Assembly (NCBI RefSeq): GCF_000499845.2
Contig: NC_023759.2
Location: 41,991,172 to 42,055,171, forward strand
Direction: 5' to 3'
Origin: Phaseolus vulgaris
Taxonomy: Eukaryota > Streptophyta > Magnoliopsida > Fabales > Fabaceae
DNA length: 64,000 bases
The translations under genes were made by a program, and so were the position numbers. Positions 35,778-47,953 of the stretch are shown piece after piece (the stretch's first letter is position 1; the number at the start of each line of letters is the position of its first letter). A model generated the notes under the pieces. That model was not told the DNA's origin and searched no databases. It saw nothing but the letters and a program-made list of their open reading frames with translations.

Positions 35778-37054
35778 TAAATTCCCTATATAACACCATT
35801 TACACTTTTATTTTTCTAACTAACACCCTTTTGTTTTTATTTCCCTATCTAACACCCTTTTGTTTTTATTTCCCTATCTAGCACCCTTTTATTTTTTATT
35901 TCCCTATCTAGCACTATTTTAAAAATAAACAAAAAATAATTTATTTATTTTTTGATAATTTTAATTTTGAATATATTAAAAAATAAATATTTTTAATGTT
36001 TAAAATAGTTAGAAATATAATTAATGAATAAAAAAAATGAGTTTTTACAAAATAAAAATAAAAAAGTAATAAATTTAAAATGTTTAGTTTAAATTTTTTT
36101 TTAAGAATGAAGAAAAAAAATAATTAAACCCTACAACAACATAAAAGTTGAATCTATAAACATAAATTAGTATTTATTTTTATTATTATTGATGATGTAA
36201 TCATGTTAATTTCAAGTAAAAAATACAAGACATAATTATAAAAAAACCAAAGTCAATTAGTATTAATTAATAGTGGACACACAAATAATATTGAAGTGTC
36301 TACCTTAAATGCAAAATCCTAAAAAAAGCTAAAGCAAATGTTACACTTAAAACTTAAAAATGAGAAGAAAAAAATGCAAAAATAAATAAGTCTAGAAAAT
36401 AAAAACTGCAACAATAAAATAAAATAAAAAACAGAAATAAATAAAGAATGGATGAAAAAAATAATAACTAAAAACATAAAAGATATAAAATAAAGGCAAA
36501 AAAATAAGATAAAGATAAAAGATAAAAAAAAATCTAAATAAGATAAATATAAAAGATATAAAGCGATACTAAATAAGTATATATTGATCATAAAAAGGAA
36601 AAGAATTGAAAGATGATCATTCATTTAATATTTTCTTGAATGGTATAATTAATGACGAGAATTGCACACTCTAGTAATGATGGAACGAGAATTTTTTTAA
36701 ATTTTTTTTTATTTTCTTCATTCATAAAAAAATAATTTTTAAACTAAATATTTTAAATTTATTATTATTTTTATTTTTATTTTGTAAAAACTCAATTTTT
36801 ATTCATTAATTATATTTCTAACTATTTTAAAGATTAAAAATATTTATTTTTTAATGCATTCAAAATTAAAATTTTCATTTTTTTAATTTATTATTTATTT
36901 ATTTATTTTTGAAATGGTACTAGATAAGGAAATAAAAAATAAAAGGGTGTTAGATAGGAAAATAAAAACAAAAGGGTGCTAGATAGGGAAATAAAAACAA
37001 AAGAGTGCTAGATGGAGAAATAAAAGTGTAAATGGTGCTAGATAGGGAATTTAC
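35778..37054. mobile_element. 1.28-kb foldback element with tandem repeats inside its arms
   Basis: Left arm about 35778-36115 and right arm about 36690-37054 are inverted copies. Each arm begins with TAAATTCCCTATNTAnCACCATTTACACTTTT, interrupted only by small changes. It continues with four tandem copies of a unit near 30 bases (TTTCCCTATCTARCACCCTTTT plus spacer), then AT-rich arm sequence. The centre (36116-36690) is A-rich with no recognisable protein. The structure resembles plant foldback or long-TIR MULE elements. No clean target duplication was found. Confidence 0.7.
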
Positions 37055-37707
37055 TCTCCAAATTCTTACATTTTTTTAAAATTTGAATAACTCTTTCCAA
37101 TAAAAAAACCACCTATACAATAAAAAAATACATATAGAAAAATTTTAAAAAATTATTTATTTTTATAATTATTTTTAATAAATATATTTTATAATTGAGT
37201 TATATATTTTTATTTCAATAGTTATTGTAAAATAGTATTTTTTTTGTCAAAAGAAAAAAAGTGTACAGATAATTCATCTTTTAATAAAGAATAATTTATT
37301 TATATTTTAAAATAGTTAAATAACTTCTAGAAATAACGGTTACATCTATAATTATATATAAAAAAGGAGATCTCACCACTCAATTGGTTCTCACATCAAA
37401 TCTTACATATCAATTAAAATAATCTCAATTTCCAATCACTCTTCCCACTACATTTTAAACAACTATATTTTGTGGTAAAATCATCATTCTTTTGTATTTA
37501 TCATAAAGTGAATCCTAACCTCACGTAAACATCATGACACCCTTTGATCCCAAAACCAAAACCACCCATGTAAGAAGAGAAAAAGCTTGAAGAAGAAGAG
37601 AAACTTAAATAAAATGAAGTTATTTAATCAATTCATCATTTTTCTGAAGTTGATCAGAAGAGAAAAATGCAGATACAAAGACACAACAGCGCGCCTGTGC
37701 TTCCCCT

Positions 37708-37745
<38 letters not shown>

Positions 37746-38059
37746 TTTTAATGTATATAATTTATTAAAAAAAATACTCCATTATTGATATAATTTAATA
37801 ACTAAATTCATTAACAAAACTGGTAGGTAAACTCAAAATAGATACATTAACACTATTTATTTTATGTCTTATTTAAGGAAAAAATTATTAGAGTGTTCTA
37901 TGCCGATGTTAACATCATTTGAGTGTGAAAACAAAATCTCCCATTTACGTCTTATTTTTCATTTTCTAAATTACATATATTTTATTTTTAGAGTTTATTT
38001 AACCAATGCTAATAAATAAATTTTAAAATTTAGTTCTACTTTATAATTAGAGTATATAT
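37055..38059. other. AT-rich spacer with microsatellite
   Basis: No gene seen. An (AT)n run fills 37710-37741. The stretch 37365-37700 is less extreme in composition, but I could not find a protein or exon chain in it. Confidence 0.5.
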
Positions 38060-38460
38060 AACACAGATACGAATATGGATACGGACACTGACACGATACG
38101 GATACGGACACAAAGATACGCATAATCTAAAAAATGTAGGACACGGAGACACAAATCTATATATAATATAATTTTGAATTATATAAATTGAAAATAAATA
38201 TTTATGTGTAAAAGTATGTTTCAGATTCTTTTGGGAGCAAGAAAATATTTTTCATGACTGATTCAAAAGAATTTGTTCCTTATTTTTATAATTATAATAA
38301 AAATTTATACAATAAAATTGAGTTTTTAGAAAATTATTGTATTTATACCCTTTTAAAATTGTATTAGAACCGTGCTAGAATTTTCAAAAATCCAACAAAT
38401 ATTTTTTTAATTGAACACTTCACCGATAAGTGTCGTACGAGTGTCGTACGAGTGTCTGAT
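38060..38460. repeat. Possible decayed DNA transposon
   Basis: The left side carries repeated GATACGGATACGGACAC words (38064-38120). The right side carries the duplicated word GTCGTACGAGTGTC (38430-38457), which partly mirrors the left. This suggests old inverted ends around 400 bases, but pairing is weak and no target duplication is seen. Confidence 0.3.
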
Positions 38461-38521
38461 CCCACATTAACATGTACTTCATTTTCCTTTTCAATTTTCA
38501 AAATAGATATTTTTTTATAAG

Positions 38522-38581
38522 AATTAACACACTAACTAATAAATTCAAAATAATTAACACACTAACTAATAAATTCAAAAT
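38522..38581. repeat. Two-copy tandem duplication of 30 bases
   Basis: AATTAACACACTAACTAATA plus ten further bases is present twice without change (38522-38551 and 38552-38581), a recent local duplication. Confidence 0.9.
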
Positions 38582-38708
38582 ATTAATTGTAATTTCTAGT
38601 TAAAGTTGTCTGATGACACTAATTTCAAGCCAAAAATAACATTGTTTTGACTTTGTTCTCCATTCTAAATAAAAACAAAAACTTATACTTTTAACACCCA
38701 ATCCCTTC

Positions 38709-39732
38709 TGTGGGCAACCGTAGTCCGATGTCTATGGGAACAAAGAAACTCCATTGTCTTCAATCAAAAAGCTGTAGATGTAGAAGAAGTTTTCCACAAT
38801 GCCCAACTTAAATCGTGGCTATGGTTGAAACACAAGGAACATGATTTTTGTTACTCCTATGCAGAATGGGTTATGAACCCGCTGACATACATTTGCAGTA
38901 TCAAATAACAAGGGGAGGCATATAGCAGGCTAGACGGGATAATGGTGGTGCTGCTGGAAAGAAGGAGGGTAAGGACTAGGTAATGGCCACTATGGTCAGA
39001 GAAAGGAAGTGAAATGGGTACAGTAGGTCTCTGAAGTAGCAAATCTGGAGAGGGTGATACCACAATCGGTGAGCGTCGAAGGTATGCAAGTCAACATGAT
39101 CGTCGGTCGGCGAAGTGGTGCTTTACATAAGTTAACTTGGTTGCCGATCGGTGAAGCGGCCTGACCCATTTGTATGTAGTCGGTGATCGCCAATTGTGCA
39201 AAGTTCAACATGATCGCCGGTAATTGAAACGGCGATTTCAACATGATTGCCGGTTGATCCCCTTTTCTTGCAGACGGCGATCGTAGATGGCAACGCTCAA
39301 CATGACCATGATCGCCGGTTATATAAAACGGCGATGATCAATATGATCACCGATCGAGGAAGCGGCGTTTCCCTTATGTGAGTAATCGGTGGTCGCCGTA
39401 GCTACTTGAAGCGGCGTTCCCCTTATGTGAGTAGTCGGTGGTCGCCGTAGGTATGCAAAGATCAACATGATCGCCGGTTGGTGACGCGGCGTTCTCCATC
39501 CAACAGGATCGCCGATCGACGAAGCGGCATTCACCATATGTGTAATCGGTGGTCGCCGATGTTGGTTTTTTTGGGTAGGGTTTTCCCACTTTAAGGTTGT
39601 TCTGCTCCAACCATAAGGGAGACTTGCGCTTGTGGACGGTATAGGAAGTCCACTTCTGGTTATTGTATATGGGTTGGGATACCTCTGAAGTATCCCCTTT
39701 AATTTTATTTATTCATTACTGATAAAAAAAAA
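38709..39732 (+). mobile_element. 5'-truncated L1-type LINE insertion
   Basis: A perfect 16-base direct repeat AACACCCAATCCCTTC flanks the insert (38693-38708 and 39733-39748). The right copy follows an A tract. Just inside the left edge a frame to the TAA at 38906-38908 gives VVRCLWEQRNSIVFN and ends in PLTYICSIK. This resembles the C-terminal zinc-binding end of plant L1 reverse transcriptase proteins. About 800 bases of 3' UTR follow, ending GGGATACCTCTGAAGTATCCC then A-rich. The UTR has GC-rich imperfect repeats of words like GATCGCCGGTTGGTGAAGCGGCG and GTCGGTGGTCGCCG (39088-39560). It is a dead copy: most of the protein is absent. Confidence 0.85.
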
Positions 39733-39748
39733 AACACCCAATCCCTTC

Positions 39749-40168
39749 CTCTTCCCACAAACTCTTTTCATTCTATCATGTTTTGTCTTTCCCTTTTCCA
39801 TTTTTCTCCTCCCCTTTTATATAATTTTTTGACATCTTAGGGTGTTTATTTTGTAGGTGGATGAGGTTTATGCAATAGAGAACAAATTGGAGATCTATGG
39901 TGTTTACATCATTGCCCAAAGTTATTCCGAGCAAGAACAAGAAGCAAGATAAAAAGGAAAAGAGAAGGCTACGGTGACACTGGTGCAATGGAAAAAACAT
40001 AGAGGAAATTGTTGGCATCATGGTTTAAACAATTAAGAGATGCCAAATTTATTACAGCACTATGATACACTTAATTGATAAATAAAAAAAAAACAGTAGT
40101 GAGCCATGAAGATATTTTCTTACAAATGTTACCATGAACATTTCTGTACGAAATACTTGAATGGTTTG
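39749..40168. other. Downstream flank of transporter B
   Basis: From about 40024 to 40168 this is the 3' flank of transporter B, closely matching the flank of transporter C (62116-62260). The part before that has no match in the window. A 96-base open stretch (39857-39952) preceded by TTGTAG looks exon-like, but I cannot identify its protein. Confidence 0.5.
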
Positions 40169-43100
40169 CTAACGCCGCTGGAAATTAAACATTTTCACTG
40201 ATATAGCAAAGACCAATGCAAAAACAACCGTGAATGCAACCATCACAGCTGCAACCACTCCAAGAAAATCATGCTTGAAACCAAAGTAACTTCTCACAAA
40301 GCCTTCCACTGTTGTTGTCCCATCACTGGATTCAATGCTTTGCTTTATATCTCCATATTGTGAAGCCACCAATCCATACAAACTCCAAGAAATTGGATTT
40401 GCCCAACTGTACCACCTCCACCATACTGGGATCCTCTGGTAGACCATGCCAAAAAGGAATATTCTCATAAATTTGCTACCTTCTATGCTTGGAGAGTATG
40501 AATCTATTGTGCACTAAATATGAAAGGAAGATGAAACTTACTGGCCGTGGGACTATGAATCCTGAGAAGATATTCCACACTGCATAAAATCCAGCAGAAA
40601 CTATAGCGGAGATGTGTTGGTTAGGGGTCACTGCCACTGCCATCATTCCATAGTAGGTGAAGTACAGGAAGGTAAAGTACATGAAGAATAGGCACCAGAA
40701 AAATTTAGCCACTGTCCACTCATAACCAATCATTGCATAAATTATAATGCTATAGGCTACAGCTTGTCCAAGTACATACGGGACCTCAATCAGAACCTGC
40801 AACAGAAATATAGATTAGAAAGTAGGAATACAGAGGTAAATTATTCACTCTTAATGAAATAAATACAAGTAATAATTTCAAATCCTGGTAATAATCACCT
40901 TAATTACTAACACATATAAAGTATCAATTACCTTTGGATTTGACTCCTCTAAAGTGAGTTACTTTTTTTAGAGTTTAGAGGTTGAAGTAACTAATCCTGG
41001 TCGTTGACGAAAAACTTAATGAATATAAATTTCCAACATATTCATGATTTTTATGCATGCATACATAATATTAACAGTTGATTTTTTCATCAGTGATTGA
41101 GATCACTTATTTTTCATTCACTTTCTATATCAAGTGTAGTGAAGATTATGATTTAGGATGAAATAACACTCAAATAAAAGAAACGTATTTAGAAAGTGGA
41201 ATTGCTTGCCTGGGCAAAAGCATATGGAAATGCTGAATACATTCCAGCTGCTCTTTCCCTATAAAAGACTGTCCGCTCAACAGCAACTACTGACTGCACT
41301 GAATTAGAATTCTTAACTCCAAGAAGGAGAACAGTAGCATACATGGAGCCCATGGCATTGAAAAGATCCTGTTGCTTTTCACTACAATAATTGATGGACA
41401 AATTTCATGTTTGATGAAATAGTAGCAACAAAACAAATGAGATTGTTCAAGTTTCTTGTTTGATCTTACATATTTGAGCCAAGGTTCCAAAACATGCTCC
41501 CAAGCAAAACAGCTACAATAGTTGAGTATAAAAATCTTAGGGCAGTGTATTGAGGATTGTGCCAATAAGACCAATGTTGTTTCCATAAGCAAGCCATGCA
41601 TTGGGTGAAGAAGGAAGTTGAGTACTGTGATGGAAAATAAAGGTCTTTTGAACCAGGAGATGGAGTACTAAATTCTGTAACAAGTACTTTAGTTCTCCTG
41701 AGACAAATGCCAAAGATCATATATCAGCAATAATTCTACTTCTGAATTGAAAATAATTCTAATAATAAACAAAATATTATTGCAACTTTTAGACCTTAAG
41801 TGCTTTCTATCGGATTACTTTCGAGTCTGTAGTTTTATTACACCATACAACTGGAAATACCTGTATAACTCTGAATTTTTGTACACCTCGGCAAAATCAA
41901 TCCCCAATTCCATTTCTTTTGCTGAACTTGTGATTTCCAACATCCATGTTGCTGGATTATAGCCATCTTTAATCTTACCGATACCTTGGATTTCCTTCAA
42001 AATAAAAGCGTGACACAAGTGAAACTTTTGCATGAAGATTGATTTGAAGCAAAACATGAGTTCAGTATTCCATAGCATTTTTATTTTCACCTCAAAGTAA
42101 GTAATTAAATTGGAAGAATGAAGTCCAAGTGGCCCCACATATATCTCTTGCCCCCCTTGCTTCATTAGAAAAAGCTGCATTTTGTCGTCACAAAAAGGTT
42201 AGAAACTTGGTTACGGAAGAGAGCAGAACAAAATTTGCTAACTGATTCTATTTTTCACCTCATCAAATGATTCAAATATGTCTATGCTAGGCTGATGGAT
42301 TGTACAAACAACTGTTCTTCCAGTGTCTACAGTGTTCCTAACCGTTCTCATGACAATAGCAGCTGCTCTTGCATCTAGCCCAGAAGTTGGCTCATCCATG
42401 AATATTATGGAAGGATTTGCTACAAGTTCAACTGCAATTGTCAACCTTTTACGTTGCTCTATTGAGAGACCATTAACACCTGGCAATCCCACTAATGCAT
42501 GCCTTAGAGGTTTCAATTCCACAAGTTCCATGACTTCCTCAATGAACATCTGCAATCATAAATCAGCGTCAAACATCAAAGTGATTTTTTTATTGTTTAA
42601 CACTAATAATATTGTTTCCTTTGTTACTTATGACTTAACAATTCTAGTTTTGGCGCTTACAAATTACTGAAAAAAATTTACTAGCAAAATCTTACGTATG
42701 GGCTAGTCACAACTCAATCCAAAAAAGGTACGTACTGGATTACTTGAATAAGTCACATTATGTTTTCAAACTAGTTGGCAGCCTTTGTTAAACTACAATG
42801 AATTAGCATGAATGGCAGTAAAAGGCATAACATTTAGATACCAACCTTTCTGGTTTGAGCATTGATGTCTGAGGACAATCTGAGCCATGCTGAATAAAGC
42901 AAGGATTCATACACAGTAACATGAGGAGAGTGGATGTCGTTTTGCTCACAGTATCCTGAAATTCTTGCAAATGTTTCTTGCTTCTTCTGATACCCAGAGA
43001 TTGTGATGTTCCCTCCAACATATCCTCCAGTTTTTCTACCAGCAAGTACATCCATCAGAGTTGTTTTGCCTGCTCCGGTAACACCCATTAGAGCAGTGAG

Positions 43101-46100
43101 AACACCTGGCCTAAAGGAGCCAGTGACACCCTTCAAAAGAACCAATTTATTCTCAACAATTCCTTGGTTCCTCATTTCCTGCAAGTATTTGATAATTTTT
43201 AATTCACAATTTATGCATGAGTTTTCAAAATGGTTTAATTCTGTTTCTATATTACCTGTGGCATGTCCACAGCATATGTTACTTCATCAAAGGTGATAGA
43301 ATGTGGTTCAAAAGGAAGAACCATTCCTCTATAGCTAGAGGGAAAAGCATGGGAAGATGTATTTCCACATATACTTTCGCCATTTCTCACTGTGAAGTAG
43401 TTCTAGCGTTATCCACTAAACGAAATGTGAATTGGTAATGAACTATTAGAAATCTAGAGTTGACTATGTTATCTTCTGTTAAGAGAAGTACCTTTAGTTG
43501 AGTGACCAGTGAAGTTATATTTTATGTATCTCATAACATTAGTTCCTTTATTACTACCACCATTTTGCTCATTGTTTTCAAGTTCTTCGGATATAAAGGC
43601 CTGTTTATTCCCAGGTGCTGCAAAATCAATTTTATCATATTAATAGATAGATTTTCCTTATATGGTGTATTGAATATTTAAGCTGAAGACCCTCACTGCT
43701 CAAATACGTAAGAGCAAGGATGTAGCCAAAGTTGAAAAGTAATGTATATCCAATCAAAACCAGAACGCCTATCCAAAACCAATATGATTGGATGAAGAAT
43801 CCCCGTGATTTCAAAACTTCGACTCCAAGAGGCTCCGAAGAGTTAGGTAGAACCTATCATAAAAAAATATGTTTTAAATATCATAATATTTATATTGTAA
43901 AGAAGGCATAGAGGTATATATTATTTAAACTTACATAGTAAAGAAGGCATACAGGTATATATTATTTAAACTTACATGTCTCCATCTCTCCGCAAGGAAC
44001 TCGTTATTTACCATAGCATTCTGTCCATACATCATAGGTGATATCCAGAAGCCCCATAACCACCATTTTTTTATGTTGTCTGGAATCATAAAGAAGACAC
44101 AAGTGAATTGTTAGTGTAGAACAGAACATAGTGGAAAGTATGTGATTGGTCTATTTCGTACCCATGGTACCTTTTGATAGGATAAAACCACTCATAGCAA
44201 AAAGGATGGTCAGTATAAATGACCCAAGTGTGAAAGCTGCTTTCAATTCCCTCCCAACTCCTGCAAGAAATCGGAATAATGCGGAAGACATCTGGTTCAC
44301 TAGTAAAAGAACAAGGTATTGTCTAAAAAATCTGCATTATGTAGACATTAAATGCATGTCATTTTTTATTTGCATGGTTGAAGTAGAAAATGAGACTTGC
44401 AGGGTTGAGTATGTGGAAAAAAAAGTTCTTTTTACCTTCCAATATTTGGATCAAATCCAATGACATAGTAGGTTAGGAATAGCCACACAGCAACTTCTAG
44501 AAAAGTTATAGGGATTTTTAGGATCCATGCAGGAAGAGCATATGCCCATGAAGGAAAAAACAGATTATCCCTTTGCTTGTAGAAAATAGGAAGCTTTAAA
44601 ACGACCATGGCAAGTTCAGGAAATTCATTGAACATCATCACAAAAAGACCATAGAACAATGCACCAACATATATCCCACCATCAGTCACTGAGTCTCTAC
44701 GCATCTCAGTCCGGAGGAAGATTGTCATGTTAATAAATGCCATTACAGCAAGCTAAATGGAGGGAGAAGCTATGAGTAAAACAATAATAGTATTAGATGA
44801 CACGAGAATAAAATGAACCATTATAATTTCCAAACCTACTTGGGTCAGCCTGAAGGTGTAAACAAATGAATTACGCTTCATAAGTAAATAATCTCTTAAT
44901 AAGCAAGCTTTTAACAGTTCCCATTTCCCCACTCCAAACTTTTTGGTTGTCAAAGAAGCTGGGTGACTTTTAGACTTGTCAAATTCACTATCAAGTTCTT
45001 CTCGAAGGCTTCTCCCAACATGAAATGACTTGAGTGCCTCTGAGAATTCTTTAGCTCTGACAAATCTATAAGGTTGATCTTTATGTGCCCAGTACTGTTC
45101 CTGGTCTTTCCTTGATGTTACCTGTAGCATAATAATCAATGATCAAAATTAAATTTATAAAACTCTCTTATACCGGTGTAGACAGATTACATTTTTCAGA
45201 CAATACACAAGGACACTTACTTCTTGCAAAAAGTCTGCCACACCTTTTCTCTCGGGACATTGAAAACCCATTGATTCGAAAAATTCAAGCACATATTCGC
45301 GGGGACCCTGGTACACTATATGACTATCAGAGAGTAAAATAATGTCATCAAAAAGATTGTAAGTCTCGGGCGCTGGCTGCAGGAGTGAGATGACTGTGGT
45401 TCCTTTGAGAATGTGAACACAATGCTTGAGTGAATTCACAATTTGGAAGGTTGTTGAGCTATCCAAACCAGTAGATATTTCATCCATGAATAGAGCTTTA
45501 TCTGGTCCAACCAGCATCTCTCCTGCATTACGAGTTTAAAATGATTAAATTTCTCACATAATTACTTTCATTTAATTGAGTGCTGTAAACTTAGTAGTAC
45601 ACTCCGTGATTGAATGAAAAGAAGTTTTGTTTTACCTGTTGTAAGGCGTTTCTTTTGTCCACCAGAGATCCCCCTTAACATTGTATTTCCTACAACTGTA
45701 TCAGCACATGTCTCCAGTCCTAAAATCTGCAAATACAAGTTAGACATTAAAATAAAATATTGTAATGATTGGATCACGATGATTGGAGGAGCTTTAGAAA
45801 TAATAGATTGTATACCCTTAGGACGTAATCTGTTATCAAATTTGCTTTCTGGCCTTCAGTTGCTACAGCCTGAGTATTATAAGAGTCAAAAGGACAACCA
45901 GTTAATATCTGTATGGAAAAAAAGAAACTGCCGATTCACCTATAGCTTTTTTGCTAGGATCATTATATGCAATAATATAATCAATTTTCAATATAGTGAA
46001 TTGTTTGTCCTCTGCCCTTATTTTATTTCCTGTGAAGAGTTTTCTAAGTTAAGTCTGTGTTTATTCTTTTCTACTTTCTTTATTTCCACATTATTTCTAA

Positions 46101-47779
46101 TTGTAACTGAAATTATTAGCTACTTCTTTGTTTTTCTTTTCGTATATGTAGTTTATCACTTATATTCTCTTCAAAAGAACCCTTCTGGACGAGAAAATTT
46201 GCAATTAATAGCAAGAAGTTGAAGAGCAGAGGAATATCTAAAATTAAACAGGTATAGTAACATTGTTAAGCTGTCATACTTTTTTTTGTCTTTGGCTTGA
46301 ATGGCTATCAGTAATCAAAAACATAAAGATGGCATCAATATCAACATCTTAACAAGTCAAATGGGAAAACACATTCCTTACAAGTGACGGGCTCTTTGTT
46401 ACCTTCATGTAGACATCAATATCTGGATCAGGCATGATATTTGCCTCTTTTTCTCTTCTCGACAATTCTGCAAGCAAATCTGCATAAAGCCAAAATTTAT
46501 ACACATGATCAAAACTTAAATTTCACGTATAATGTTAGGATGTGTTTTGAACATTGAACATGAACAAAAGTCATTATTCATGCTGCAGACTAACCATAAC
46601 GAGTTCCAACTCCTTGGACTCTTGCTGAGAAGGCCAAGGTTTCTCTGACCGTCAACTCTGGAATATGAAGATCATTTTGATTGACATATGCTGCAGTTCT
46701 TTGGGGTACAAACTCATCCATCCCATGACCATTATAAGTCACCTTACCAGAAAACTGATCAAGAAACCATACTACATCACTTAGAGATCCAAGATTGAAA
46801 AAAAAGAGAAAAAACATGAAATATCTTTCGAAAAATTAAATTTCTTTTCTTTGATGCTCCAACCTTTAACTTTGGATCAAGTCTTGCTGCCAAGGCCAAC
46901 AATAGTGTGGTTTTTCCGGAACATGGAGGGCCCAAAAGTAATGTCATTCTGAACGGTAATAAATGGAAACATTATATTGGTTCCGAAGGTGCTGGTTAAT
47001 TACCACTTTATTATAGATATATAGAACACCACTTTCATTACCTGCCAGGCTTTATTATTCCACTGACATCCTGGAGAATATGTATATGTTGTTTTCTACT
47101 TTGTAGAATATGAAGAGAGTTCAACATACCCTTTTAACGAAAATAAGTGAAACCAAATATTCAACATGTTAGAACTCCTTCTGTAAGGTCAAGGTGCATG
47201 TTCTACTAAATATGAAAGCTGGTACCAATACTCACCTCCACAATATTAACCATGAAGTTAGCGAAGGTAGGCAAAGCTCTAGTTCCTACACTAGCTTCTG
47301 CTTCGACATTCAAGTTCTCAAACCGAACCTCTATTGTCGGAAGATCAATTCCAGCTCTGATATCATCCAATCCAAGGAAGCAAAATAGGAGAAGAAGAAG
47401 CCATCCATGAGTGCATTTCGATCAAAGATAACGTCATTGGAATCAGGAACAAAAGAGAATGGGAGTCTTACCTATCAATTCGCTCCCTTAGCTTGAGCAA
47501 AAACTTCTCATTGTCCTCTTCAGAAGTTCTGATCAGTCTTTCAAGTAAAGCTCTCCTTTCTTGCAACCCAAGTTTGTGCACATCAATCTCATTCACTTGC
47601 CCTTCGGGTGAAGTGAACAAAGCTTTCCTCATACGCGAAACGGTGGGAAGTTTCTGAATGGCAGCCCATTTGAGAGCCTCTTCATCATCCTCTTTGTGGA
47701 ATGAGTTTGAGAAGATATCCGCATCACTGTCCCTCGAAATGGATGAACTACCATTCCTGAAACTGCCCGCACCCTCCAT
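40169..47779 (-). CDS. PDR-type ABCG transporter B (full-size), 24 exons, 1443 aa
   Basis: Exons on the - strand: 47779-47472, 47356-47236, 47130-47042, 46948-46864, 46754-46595, 46479-46403, 45869-45816, 45726-45636, 45522-45221, 45121-44840, 44752-44436, 44331-44171, 44079-43976, 43853-43697, 43617-43492, 43389-43256, 43178-42846, 42549-42259, 42174-42091, 41994-41861, 41697-41470, 41381-41210, 40796-40542, 40435-40169. The sum is 4332 bases with all phases matching. Exon lengths equal those of copy A except exon 1 (one codon shorter) and exon 16 (12 codons shorter). NBD1 Walker A is GPPCSGKTT (K185), with Cys where A has Ser. The signature is [14 protein letters not shown]2 has GVTGAGKTT (K894) and [11 protein letters not shown]. 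Two multi-pass membrane halves follow the NBDs. Role by family: ATP-driven export at the plasma membrane; substrate unknown. Intron 22 starts with GC. The start is the first ATG of the conserved N-terminus. Confidence 0.94.
43898..43979 (-). repeat. 41-base tandem duplication copying the exon 13 splice donor of transporter B
   Basis: Two copies of a 41-base unit (43898-43938 and 43939-43979) differ by about three bases. Each carries the donor GTAAGTTTAAATAAT on the - strand. The authentic donor is at 43971-43975. The copy at 43930-43934 lies 41 bases further into intron 13. Use of the second site would add 41 bases and shift the frame. Confidence 0.85.
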
Positions 47780-47918
47780 TCAACCAGACAAAATAACAAA
47801 ACAAATAGAACTTTAAACCCAGTAACTGTTTTCCAGAAACAAAAACATTCTCAGTTTGTTTTGCCGACGTTTTCGCGTGGTTGAAGGATCCAAGTATTTT
47901 CCCTGAACGGGAGACAAG

Positions 47919-47927
47919 ATATATACG
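47919..47927 (-). promoter_or_regulatory. Probable TATA box of transporter B
   Basis: GTATATATC on the - strand, about 140 bases before the ATG at 47779. It is one of few TATA-like sites in a region of mixed composition. Confidence 0.5.
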
Positions 47928-47947
47928 TGACCATGTGTAACCACCTT

Positions 47948-47953
47948 CACGTG
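47948..47953. promoter_or_regulatory. G-box upstream of transporter B
   Basis: CACGTG, inside the longer palindrome CTTCACGTGGTGAAG-like context, about 20 bases upstream of the TATA box. G-boxes bind bHLH and bZIP factors such as those of jasmonate, ABA or light responses. That this one acts on transporter B is inference. Confidence 0.45.

Noticed and set aside
36319..36624. 101-codon hydrophobic frame in the foldback centre
   Set aside because: Made of A/T runs read as Phe, Ile, Leu; no transposase motif.
45614..46222. 202-codon open frame on the + strand
   Set aside because: It runs antisense over exons 7 and 8 and intron 6 of transporter B; it has no domain of its own.
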